Below, one piece after another: positions 1 to 10,443 of a stretch of 47,466 bases of DNA (within the stretch, counting starts at the first letter, position 1; every line of letters begins with the position of its first letter). Under the pieces are notes generated by a model that was given only the letters and a program-made list of their open reading frames with translations, did no database searches and had not been told where the DNA came from. This stretch comes from Trichosphaerium sp. ATCC 40318 (Eukaryota > Discosea > Flabellinia > Trichosidae). The stretch lies in contig JALMLS010000136.1 of NCBI GenBank assembly GCA_038496445.1, forward strand, positions 1 to 47,466. Direction: 5' to 3'. The position numbers and the translations under genes were made by a program.

Positions 1-108
1 AAATATTTAAAACGTTGCATTAATAAAGATCAATAAACATGCAATGAGCTTGGACAAGCCAAAGAACATGAAAGTATCGGGAAAAAAATAATAAAAATTA
101 TAACTTAC

Positions 109-2732
109 TTATCATCTATGCGTTGCTGTGCTTCACCATAAGTAAAGGCACGCCTTGAGCATATTACAGTACGACAAAACTCTGTTGATTTAATTTCTGC
201 TTCAGGCGTTATTTCCTAAACACAAATCAATGACTACCAAACAACACTTCGACATTCTTCTTGACATAAGCTCTTAAAAGTTAAAAAAGCAAAAAAAAAA
301 ATTTTTGGCTCCTGCAGAAGGAAGAACTACGTTGAAATATCCGTAGAACGCCATCCAAGAAGCCGTATCACTCCTGTTCGGTTTATAGAAACACCAAGTA
401 ATCATTGACGAGAAAAACGTGATGGCAATAATAACGTACCCACATTACAGAAAAAGCAACACGATCTACTTTCTCTCTCAAAGAACAAATATTTGTTGAT
501 AAAGCAGAAGGAAGCATATCAATACGTCTATCAGCAAGGTAAACAGAAACACCACGTTTTGCTGCTTCCTTATCAAGAGGTGTATCTTCCTTGACATAAT
601 ATGTGACATCTGCAATATGTACGCCAACATTAAAGTTGCCATTCGGCAATTTGTATGCGTGTAAGGCATCATCTATATCTGTACAACCAATTGGATCAAT
701 AGAAACAATATTAAGGTGTCTTAAGTCTGTTCTAAATTCCATATCGGCTTCTGTTACTTCAAGACGTTCAGGAACACACTAAGGAATGTGAGTTTTCACT
801 TCAAAGAAAAAGAACAAATAAACAGGCAGTTATCTGTGTATACCTCTCTGACTTGTGGTGACCATTCTTGGTACCGGACATGGTGGGATACAAGTAGAGC
901 TTCTGCTTCTACATCTTTGTCACCTAAAATATAAATAAGAACAAGAACTCGATATCAAAAGGCTTCTAAACAACAATCACAGTTACTGTAGTTTCTGCCG
1001 CTTACGGAGCACCACTTAAAGGCAATTACCACATGTATACGCACCTGCATTACCAAGAAGTCTGACAAAATGACCATCAGGATACTTTGAGGTTCTAGAC
1101 CAACTATCAATACTGACAACAATCCGTTTATCTAGAACGTAACCAATTAGCTTATAACAAAGGCTCGTTTTCTTTTCAAAAAACGTACTTTCTAATTTAG
1201 CCCCTTGATTAGTAGTTATGCGCACTAATGGTACTGTCTGATCCGTGGACATGAATAAGAATTTTTTCTTATCTTTTGTAGTCGTGTCTCTGATCAAGGA
1301 GCCACAAAATCTGGTATGTCAAGGAACAAAGAAAAGAAACAAAAAATGTCACCTCCTGCAGAGGTGCGCAAGTAATTATATTCTCTGTAATCAAAGGATA
1401 CGCTCCCCACTTTCTTCTAATTATACCAACAACTCTAGCACTCGCAACTTTCTCTAATTCCCCTTGAATCTCATCATCTTCGTAATCATATATTTCAGCT
1501 CTTTTAATAATTTTTTGAGATTTAGATTTCCACTCTTCATTAGGCAATAATTGTACGGCAACAATATCACCATTAGTAGCTCTAAACATAATATATATCA
1601 GTACACCAAGAATCCAAAAAAAAAAGAAGCAGATGACCTCAGAGAAAAAACAAAAACAAGAAGAGATAAACGCACCTGTTGATATCCTTTAGACCACAAA
1701 CTAGAACCTCCCTGTTATCTACATATACACTACCTTGCATAGCATTATCATGAGATAAACGAAAACCACCCTGTCTGTATTTTCCACTCATTAATCCATC
1801 CTTGATCTCAACAGGGTTGGCATGCTGCGAATGAAAGTCAAAACAACATGCCAACTACAAGAACAAAAAAAAAACTAGCTCTGTTCTTACCTTTGGAAAT
1901 ACAATCTCAGCGTTGTCCATATCAACATCTAACTCATCGGTAACTCTAGGCCTTACAACAATATCCATTATTTCAGGATCATTGAGGTCCTGAGCGTACT
2001 CCCAAACTAAATATACGTTAGTGTTGTCCAACAAATGTCACACGCATTAAATACGGTCCAACGAATGTTCCATAAGCTCTCATAGCGTATAAACGCCGAT
2101 ATACAAATACGTACTTGTTTTTGCGTTTAATCCTGCCTCTACAGCTCGGGCTTTGTTGGCTTTGTCATTTGTTAACAGAATGACGTCGATAGAAGGCAAA
2201 TGCGAAGTGTACCACTGAGTGGCAGTTCGTATGGCTCTATCATTTCTGTCATTTGGCGATTCGCCACGCAGTGGATCGACATACGTTCCCCTAGGGTAGT
2301 TTTAATGGCTACTGGGATTTTTTGAGAAAATGCAAATATTATTCTCTTTTTCCGTTGCGTTTGTATTTTTTTAGCGTAGAGAGGGTCGTACTTGTGGTGT
2401 TCGTTGGAAAATACATAGAATCTTTGTTTATTTGCAATTAATTCGCGTAACCGCTCTTTAGTATGTCGTGACTGATGTCCCACCTCCTCGATGACAGTTT
2501 GAAGTATTATTACGTTTTCAATCTTTGGGTGTTCAATAAAATCGATTTGGTGTAGCACTACATTGGTGTCCAGTATCAAATAAGGACCAGAATCGCCTAA
2601 TTTCCCACCACCGTAGCATTTTTTACAAATTGGAGAACCACACCATATATCTTCACGTAAGTAGTGCTCTTTTATTGTTCGTATGATTTTCTTCCTTCTG
2701 GTCACACGAGTGACGGCCTTACGGCGCAACAT
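109..2732 (-). CDS. DIS3: DIS3/RRP44 exosome 3'-5' exoribonuclease, C-terminal part off the window
   Basis: Catalytic nuclease of the RNA exosome (nuclear and cytoplasmic RNA decay). The ATG at 2732 opens with the family N-terminus including EHYLRED, a Cys-rich CR3-like motif (CGSPICKKC) and the PIN domain ([11 protein letters not shown]). Exons read from sequence: 2392-2732, 2115-2290, 1891-2006, 1676-1824, 1581 to about 1365, then about 1310-1195, a short exon ending NAG near 1050, about 930-840, about 785-443, and 109-215. Joining 2392 to 2290 restores NEHHKGTYVDP and NDRNDRAIR, as in the family. Cold-shock-type domains follow ([19 protein letters not shown]), then the RNB domain with the catalytic Asp cluster [13 protein letters not shown] and the block [11 protein letters not shown]. 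The exon at 109-215 encodes [16 protein letters not shown]; the window starts in the next intron, so the end of RNB and the S1 domain are not seen. The junction near 1310-1365 could not be resolved in frame. Confidence 0.93.
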
Positions 2733-3074
2733 ACGAAAAAAATAACAAAAAACAAAGAACACGACAACACTTTGACTAAAAAATGTCACTCTACAAAAAT
2801 GCTTAAAATTACCGTAATCCATTGTCCACAAGTTTTTTTATTAATTTACAAACTTTTTTTGTTTTTCTCAGTGCGATGACAGCGAGTTTACTTTTTTTTT
2901 TTTTTGCAAAAACGGAATGTCACTCCACGCGAAAACGTACATGAAAAAAACTCCACGTGATACCTAATAAGTCATAGAACACCCAAAATTACTTCATACA
3001 TAATATCAATTATCACGTGACTTTGACAAGCCACAAATTTTTTTCCATATTTTCCTTTCGGTTTTTCAAGTTAT

Positions 3075-3899
3075 TCATGATTTATTCGTAGGCCTCTCAA
3101 GTAATAAACCAAACTTTTTGATACTATCCCAATCAAGATCTCTTATTTTATATCCTTTATGTATCATAGGCTTAATCTTTGTCCTGAACCACATCTCCTC
3201 AGGAGCGCATCTCTCCATTTCTAAAAATTCTTGAACTGTAAATTTTTGCTCTACAGGGTCTGCGTAAGGAACCAAAACACACTCTTTTGGTGGTTCTGAA
3301 TCAGAAAGGGAATTTGTTAGTTTTGGAGGTTTAATCTTTCTTAGAGAAGCAGCTAAGAACGTCTGCAAGTCAACCAGTTGATAATACTCCGCCTCAATGA
3401 TTAAAGATTGAATTTCTCTTAAAGATAAATCAGGCAGTGTCTTATTTCTTAGCCAGTTAAGGATATGATGAAAATATGTAGGATCACGGTCTATAAAGAC
3501 ACTATTTGTTGAAGTATCCTTTTCAAGCTTAAATCGACCTACATGCAATGTTTAGAGAGTTATTGTAGCGCGTGACGGCTGAAAAGTGTCGTTTTGTGTT
3601 GAAATAAATAGTTCGGAGTAAAACTGTTGTTTACACACCAGAAAACATGGCGCTGAGCATGCTATTTGATACAGCCTTTAACGTGGTTGATGTAGTAGTA
3701 AATAATTGACCTCCAACGTCTAAAAAGGTACTTTAGTATTACGAGCGTGCTGTCGGTAAAAATTACAAGCGTTATGGGAAGGGTAAAAAAGAATTGATGC
3801 ATTTTTAGTTTTAGTTTTGTTTGTACTTAGTTTCACGATAGTTGACTGATTCTTCGATGTATATTTACTCTTGTGCTTGTGGTTGTCGTTTATTGACAT
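3075..3899 (-). CDS. KCTD-type BTB/T1-domain protein
   Basis: Probable BTB/T1 adaptor; family members oligomerise and often act as cullin-3 substrate receptors. Three exons join cleanly: 3827-3899, 3639-3719 and 3075-3538 (73+81+464 nt = 205 codons plus stop). The first junction creates VKLNVGGQLFTTTSTTL, the diagnostic T1 start; the second gives MFSGRFKLEKD, followed by SVFIDRDPTYFHHILNWLR. The T1 domain covers residues about 23-110. The C-terminal half (about 95 residues, with PEEMWFRTKIKP) matches nothing I know. Both introns have GT-AG borders; the first is rich in CTAAA motifs and the donors are GTACAA and GTGTGT. The gene lies 338 bp beyond the DIS3 start on the same strand. The domain call is firm; the cullin role is inferred. 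Confidence 0.88.
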
Positions 3900-4337
3900 T
3901 TTATTTAAACGACGCTACCAAAAAACGTAGGAGCTGCTTAAAACGGTTGAACCTGAGTTTGAGAACACTGAGATCTATTGTATTACTGTGTTTTGTATTT
4001 TAAGCAGAATTAAGTATTGACTGACAAATTCGCCAAAAAAACTTAACAAACGGATTTAGTCAAAAGGATCTAAGCGGCCTTATCTACGCCCTGCAAGTCA
4101 ACGCCAGACAATAAACAATAGTCAAAAGGTCACTCCCTTGTATTCTTATCAACATGTTTCGCACGTTTCATTGTTTGATAGAGTTGACAAAGTAGTATAG
4201 GCACGTCTAGGCGTTTTTTTCTGAATAAAAAAAAACAAATCGTTTGTTGCAGCTACGCCAAAAAGGATTTATTTTAGCAAACAAAGTATATGTGTACAAT
4301 CGGGACAACTCGTAATTCATTTTCTGACTCGAATATT
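3900..4337. other. Intergenic, no gene seen
   Basis: A 438-bp gap between the start of the BTB gene and the stop of CSN7, both on the minus strand. It should hold the BTB-gene promoter. I see no conserved coding stretch, RNA gene or repeat; it is AT-rich with several short A and T runs. Confidence 0.5.
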
Positions 4338-5699
4338 TTAAAATCCTCCATAGTTACGACCACCATGCTTTTGACGCGATTTACGACCACCCCTTTTAAA
4401 AACAGAGTGTTAGAATAAAAAGAAAAAATAAACAAAAAAAAAGTGCTCACTTTCTTCCTTTTCTGCTCTTTAGATTACCCATCATCATATCGTCATAACC
4501 AGGTGCGTCACCCATGCCATCATCCATAACAGCCTATTACGGTTAGAACCTCTAAGTTGTAGAATACTAAAACGTCGGACTAGCGAGTAGTTTTCAAATT
4601 TTTTTTAAAATGACATACTTTGATATTCTTTTTAATTTCTGAAATACGCTCTTCGTAAGCAGCAGCGGCTTTTTTAGCACGCTCTTGTTCTGTTATGCCC
4701 CAGTGGACCTTTGCTTTAATGTCTTTCATCAAAGATTCGGAGTTGGTTACCCTAGAGAAGTTGGTATAAGCGCATATGTAACCGCTTTAAAAATGAGCTC
4801 TTACCAAGTTTCCAATTTTGAAAGAAGAGCGCCAATCTCTTCTGGACGTACATCACGTGCTAATTAAGGTATCAGTGACGTTCCAAGAGTAAAACAAAGG
4901 CAAAGAAATGAAAATGGTTTTTCTCGCGTACAAATGACAGTTTCTACTTGTAACTGAGAGTGCTCTTGATCTAATTTTGCTACCAACACACCCTAAACAA
5001 ACGTCAAAAGAAGAGCAAAAAAAAAAAGGTAATTGTTTGAGCTACAAACCTGGTAAATGGACTCAATAATCAAATCTTCCAAGTCACGAAGATTGGGAAT
5101 AGCGAGTTCTTTTAATAACATCGTATAAGCGAGTGTCTGTACAAAGCGTTAAAATTGCGACCCGTTATTGCTACAAAAGTATTGCTGCGTAAATATGTCG
5201 CGGTACAACGTACTCTGTTTGTTGAGGCTAGACCAGCGATGGTAAGTTGTCTAAGCTTTAGTAATTGCGCTTCAGTAAGCTTTGGTAGGTCGTCGCGTTC
5301 TGTAGAGAGTGTTGGTGTTCGTTGAATACAACAAGAAGAAAATAAAAGTTAAATAGACAGTTAATCACTGTAAGCCAGCGATCATCAACTACGTACTTGT
5401 GTAATCGCTGTAGAGTCCGTAGGCAAAAATTTCTAACAGCTCATGGTAGAGCTTAGGCTCACCTGTGGCAGTTTTCATCTGTGTTTTAAAGATCAGAGAA
5501 GTGTCTTGGTTGTATTGTCGCGTACGGCCTTTATGTTATCCATTGCAAGCAACTCACCGAATACAAAAAGATTTGGTGCGCTCAGAGCCTGTTTAATGAC
5601 TTGTTGAAGCGCTGAAGCGGATTTTGTGGACTTGGCCATAATAACGAACGGTTGGACATGTTGACCGCTTGAGAGCTCTTTAATACTTACAGCTGCCAT
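4338..5699 (-). CDS. CSN7: COP9 signalosome subunit 7
   Basis: PCI-domain subunit of the COP9 signalosome, which removes NEDD8 from cullins. Exons: 5526-5699, 5397-5478, 5214-5299, 5050-5136, 4932-4992, about 4804-4861, about 4616-4752, about 4473-4530 and about 4338-4396. The ATG at 5699 gives MAAVSIKELSSGQH. Exon 1 ends with APNLFVFGELLAMDNIKA, the family N-terminal signature. Later exons give FAYGLYSDYT, LPKLTEAQLLKLRQLT, LRDLEDLIIESIYQ and VLVAKLDQEHSQLQVE, matching CSN7 order through the PCI/winged-helix domain. Joins preserve frame at every resolved boundary. The C-terminus has an Ala/Lys/Glu-rich helix and ends in a basic Gly-rich tail (GGRKSRQKHGGRNYGGF). Total length is about 260 residues, normal for the family. 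Confidence 0.93.
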
Positions 5700-5920
5700 G
5701 TTGCGTATACTCAAATTTTACTGGACGACTGAATAACACAAATACAAAAGTCTTTGAAATTAAACAAAACGGATTTGCTGAAAAACTAAGTCTCAGTCAA
5801 CTAATCTGTTGAGCCGATCGCATGGCGAGTGACTGGTTTATTTGTAGTGGTACAATTAACCACATTGATCCGACAAAAAAAATAAAGACCTTATCTTTGT
5901 CTTTATGTATTATACATTTC

Positions 5921-6902
5921 CTAAGTGCGTGGAGGCTGTGGTGGGATTGGTGGTAGTGTACGTTTCTCATTTAGTGGTAAAACAGGCAAGCTTTGATCAC
6001 CTTTAATAACTGTTAGTCATTGTAATGGAAAAATTCAAGTAGTACGTCTTGGTTCTAAATGACCTGTAACTGACACTTCTTCATCAATAGATGAATCGTT
6101 GTGATCACCTTCAGTATCGCTCAGAAGATGTTCTATCGTCATAGGTGGATCATCTTGAAGTATTTGTTAGCGATAATGTGATGGAAAGAACATAACAGAA
6201 AAAAAGCACAAATTGACATACATGACTCTCGTCGTTCTGTTGAGTGCTCTGGAGACTCAACGACATCTATGTCGTTATTATATTGCCTCATTTCGTTTGC
6301 TGACAGGCCAAGATCAGTAGGATCATTAGGCGGTGATGTGACGTATGATTTTTGAGTGGCGACAGGCATTTGTAGTTGTGATGTTGTTTCATCTTCAAAT
6401 TTCATTTCTGTTTGTTCTTCGTGGTCATTAAAACCACTCTGCCCAGGCGATCTAGGTCCAGACGCATCTGTAGTTACGGGTAGTGTTGTTTGTGGTGGAC
6501 CTGTGTCCCTTTTACCCATGAGTTTGTCCATGGCGTTCTGTAGAGCATCTTGTATGCCTAATGGCGTATTAATAAACAATTGCCTTTTACATCTAATCAA
6601 CACGTTTTGTTTTTATCTTCGAACACAGTGGAAATATTGGTTATTAGAGTGAGAATGAGTAATGTACCTGCGCACATAGCCAACATCAGTACAATACCGA
6701 ATGCAAGACATGTAAGTACGATAATAAACGGCATTACGTTGTTGTACTGTTTATCTATGCGGTTTTAGTACGCTATTATTGTTAATATGTTTGTACCTTC
6801 AATAATTGTGGCACTATACGCTCTACTTTGTCGACGTATTGGCGTAGATAATACACCTACTATAAACAATATAATACATAATACAATAACTGTGTTACTC
6901 AT
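5921..6902 (-). CDS. Membrane protein with acidic, proline-rich cytoplasmic tail, function unknown
   Basis: I do not recognise the family. The ATG at 6902 starts MSNTVIVLCIILFIVGVLS, a hydrophobic anchor. After an intron (GTACAA to CATAG, with a TACTAA-like branch motif) a second hydrophobic stretch reads PFIIVLTCLAFGIVLMLA. A downstream exon (about 6222-6590) carries a hydrophilic, Asp/Glu/Ser/Thr/Pro-rich region. Two further joins are clean: T at about 6223 with the exon starting near 6158 gives YDPPMTIEHLLSDTEGD, and the last exon ends TLPPIPPQPPRT before the stop at 5921. The PPIPPQPP tail is the sort of site SH3 or WW domains bind. The join between the second membrane segment and the tail exon does not fit any simple donor/acceptor pair, so an unusual splice or a base error is possible there. 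Confidence 0.55.
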
Positions 6903-7298
6903 TTTCAGCGCCCTAATAGGTGTTACACCGTAATTATTGACCTCATAGAGCGAATGGGGTACTGATTGGGCTTATACAGCGCAACAGTGCAAATGCGGAA
7001 AGGAGGTTCGAAACAAGCCAGTCTGTTACTACGTAAAGGGAAATACGCACCTGCCTTACTGATTTGAGTACTTTTCTGTTATTATACGTTGTGACACAAT
7101 GAAAATCATTGACTCTGTCTGTTGCTCAGCGTCAATAAAAATGTCAAAGTTGACTCAACTCTAGAAAACTGACTCAAGAAACTTTGCTTCTGTGCAAAAC
7201 TGGATGCAACACGTGTTAGTAAACTCAAACACACGGAACACAAATGACAGAGAAGAACTTTGTTTGTCTTTGTAAGGTGCGTTTTATTCGAAGTTTTC
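6903..7298. other. Intergenic, no gene seen
   Basis: A 396-bp gap between the membrane-protein start and the carboxypeptidase stop. It should contain the membrane-protein promoter. I checked the stretch around 7000-7020 for a tRNA T-loop and could not fold a tRNA. A short plus-strand open frame at 7244-7465 only overlaps the end of the carboxypeptidase. Confidence 0.45.
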
Positions 7299-9476
7299 TT
7301 AAAATTCTACGTCATTTACAAATCTTCGTATCATATCATAAGCACGGCGAGGCTGTAGCAATCCAATTAGCACTTTATGTTGTATTTCAAAAAAAGAGAC
7401 AAGGTTATCACGTACTTGATCTTGTGGTACCAAATGTCCAGCATCTCTTACAACAACTTGAGTGAACTTGTTTACATTGCGAGCAAAACCAGCAACCTGT
7501 TGAAGGAAAAAAATAAGAACACATGACAACCATTAAGTTTTGTAATTTTTTGTTCGTTCTTACCTCAACGTCTTTAGTATCTACTTTCCATATCTTCTTT
7601 TGCGCTTTAACATAAGCTGCTCTTCCACTCCAGTTGAGTTGTCTCAAAAAATTCTCACAAACTGGTGCTGACAGGATGATATCATTTTGGCCGTTGTAGA
7701 TAAGAACTTTGTAGTTTTCAAGCAAAGGTACTAGATAATCAGTAACGCTAACCATCCAATCGTTTACCAAAAACTTTTCAACTATTGGAGGAGTTAGGCA
7801 ATCGAATGAATAATAATTGACTTTTTTTTGAGTTTAACTGTAGACATACCAGATGAGTTGTATGGCTGAAAGCCGTATGTGCCAACATGAAGAGCATCTT
7901 TGTTCTCTTGTTTTTGAAGGAATTTATCATATGGATTTGGAGGGTAGATTGGAGAGCGGATGTTGAAGTAATCAGCAGTGCCAGTTATGTTTCTAAAACA
8001 AAAAATAAGAATTCATATTCCACATGAAGACTAAGCGCCTATGTTGTGCTATAGGCACTAATTCAAACAAATATGATTCTTTCGTTTTAGTTTACCTGAA
8101 ATACGGTGGGTATGGGTAAAAATCTCCGTTAATCATTTCATCAAAGACAAGGAACGCTTTGTAGAATTCCTTTTGTTTGATATGTACTTCAATCTGTGCT
8201 TCATATTCTTGAATCTTTACCATTTCGTTGTAGTCTGCAATACCAGCCCAGAAAGCGAGTGTACCGAGGCCCTATTTAAGATAGAGTTAAGTTCAAAACG
8301 TTTTTTGTGGATTTCTTGTAGAAAAAAGCAAAATAAAACGTTACCTGTGTTTGTGTCAAAGGATCCATCATACCATCACCAATAGAGATACCCTTAAGGT
8401 TGATACGTTTTTTGGCACTTGGGTTTTTAATATGGATAGTATAACCTGTAGCTGGTATATATTTTCCAGCATAAGACTCTCCTAGTGAAGAAAAAAGAAA
8501 TCAGTGAAAAAAAAACTAAACGGTTTATTTGATTGTCCTAAATTTTTGTTTCTCGTTCTTGAGAGTATGCCAAAGTTTCATTGGTTGCGTAGATAGTAAA
8601 ACCCGTACCTGTGATATAGAAATCATTTGATCTGTAGTCCTCAAAAACTTCGAAAAATTGGTAGAGAGCTTCGTACCTAAAAAATCACAAAATGTCAGTA
8701 AAAGGATTTAAACGTGTCACTACGAGGTTTGACGTACAAGTTTGCGCCTACTTCTGCTTCGTTTGTGACAAATCCACTATCACTTCCAGTGAAACTGAAT
8801 CCTAAGACAGTACGGGTTAGATAAACTACAAAACTGACATGTTTTTATATTCACTCATTTATGTAGCGAAAGGTTGTTTAAAATGATTTGTACCAACGCC
8901 AACTGGGTTATCAATGTATACAACGTTAAATTGTTTAGTCCAGGAGTATGGTTTTCCTGTTAGAGTAGTTGCATCAGCTTCTACTCTAAATGGACCATTT
9001 TCATTAAATAGACCGTCCAATGATGTGTAACCTGGACCGCCCTAGCGTGTAGGTGAGAAAAACCTTTTTTGGTGTCTTTCAAATTTGGAAAACATTTAGG
9101 ACATTTCTTTGGCCTAATCATTCGCGTACGTTTAGCCATAACAATACTGGCTTGTCTTGAGCGTTTTCGCATTCACAAGGAAAGAACCAAAAGAACATGT
9201 TGCTATCCGTTGTTGAGTTCACTGTAAAGTACCCAGAGTAACTCTCAATGCCTCCAAGCGTTACTTTACTGTATGAACATAATTAGGCGTTTAATATCAC
9301 AAATACGCATACCTGAGAGATCTAGCGGTCGCAGCGTCATTTGGGAGGTATTGTGTGAGGAATAGTGGCTCCGAGGCAGCTAATACCGCGCCTATATGTG
9401 TTATATTCGCGTTTAGGTTGTATTACGTACTCAGGGCGCACAAACTAAGGAGAAAGGTGATAAGATGCGTCGCCAT
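7299..9476 (-). CDS. Serine carboxypeptidase (peptidase family S10), secreted or lysosomal
   Basis: An alpha/beta-hydrolase exopeptidase that trims C-terminal residues, acting in a lysosome-like or secreted compartment. The ATG at 9476 yields a signal peptide, MATHLITFLLSLCALS, then SAVLAASEP across the first junction. Successive exons give SYSGYFTVNSTTDSNMFFWF, LLWLN|GGPGYTSLDGLF (oxyanion hole), VVYIDNPVGV, and ITG|ESYAGKYIPATGYT, where splicing rebuilds the nucleophile motif GESYAG. Then come LIYNGQNDI (catalytic Asp) and VVRDAGHLVPQDQ (catalytic His). All triad residues are present. About ten exons with 40-80-nt introns; the stop at 7299 follows RRFVNDVEF. Closest in style to CPVL/cathepsin-A-like enzymes; exact specificity is not deducible. 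Confidence 0.92.
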
Positions 9477-10443
9477 TCTTATTTAATCAGGATAATATTC
9501 AATGCATGCCTTAATGCCATTATTGATAGTTCTAGCGCTGTAAACAGCCTTTATGGCTGTACTACATGTAATTACACTTTGTACATGGTAAAAATTTGCT
9601 GTACAATAGTATATTGTAACTCGTTCCTTCAGACACAACGTTCGCTGTTACAGAAACTCTTGGGAAACCTTTTTGGTATGAATGTAAAAATAATTCCATA
9701 CAACTTGTGGCAAAGTAAATCCTTTCTAGCTGGCGCCTAGTAAACTTATATTTAACATTCTACAACCATCTATGTTCGCTCAACGAACTATTTCAGTGAT
9801 ATGAAAAGGGAGCTGTTGCTGTGGCGCAGTCGAGGGTTTTTTGGGAAACAAACACCATTTTAAAGCGTCGAGATTTACAGATGTTGCTGTGATCACTGTA
9901 CGATAGCCTATTATGCCTTTGAAGTGTTGTCTTTACAGGATTCTAACCTAGTTTTTTCTCAGAGTGATAAATCATGCCCATGCTAGTTGCCAGAGTCAAT
10001 TCTAACAGCAGATTCTATTATTCGTTGTTGGTTTTCAAAACGTCTTCATTAGACACCAGGGCAAAGATAATACCCCTAACAAGGTCTGACGCAACACCCA
10101 TTTGGTGGAGACTAAGTAAATTGACGGTTTAGATATGGTAGCTGGTATGTGGAGAATATTTTGAGAAAAAAAGAAAGAACTTTTGAGTTTTCTACAAAAC
10201 ACGTGGTTCGTTTTTACTTTTTTTTTGGATAAAATCTAACACGTGTCGGAAGGGCCTCTCAGAACCACACAATACAATGTTACAGGTGACGGTTGTTGTG
10301 AACTCAAACACCTTGCTTGTACTGATTGCCGGCTTTACTATGATTAAAGTTGACCCAGGTATAGAGCGTTAGAAATAAGTGATCACATAAACAATTAATC
10401 CCAATACTGTCAATCCTTTTATTGGATGATACAGTTTTGCAAG
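9477..10443. other. Intergenic, no supported gene
   Basis: Almost 1 kb between two minus-strand genes. An open minus-strand frame at about 10192-10360 (ending before a TAG) has fair amino-acid composition but no start, splice context or family match, so I leave it out. A plus-strand frame at 9465-9740 is equally unsupported. Two CACGTG hexamers lie near 10202 and 10241. Confidence 0.4.

Noticed and set aside
6990-7060. Possible tRNA (GGTTCGAAAC)
   Set aside because: No acceptor or anticodon stem can be paired around it.
9465-9740. Plus-strand open frame of 91 codons
   Set aside because: Starts within the carboxypeptidase signal-peptide exon on the other strand; no protein-like features.
10192-10360. 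Open minus-strand frame of about 55 codons
   Set aside because: No start, no splice partners and no recognisable family; it lies after the stop of the gene upstream.
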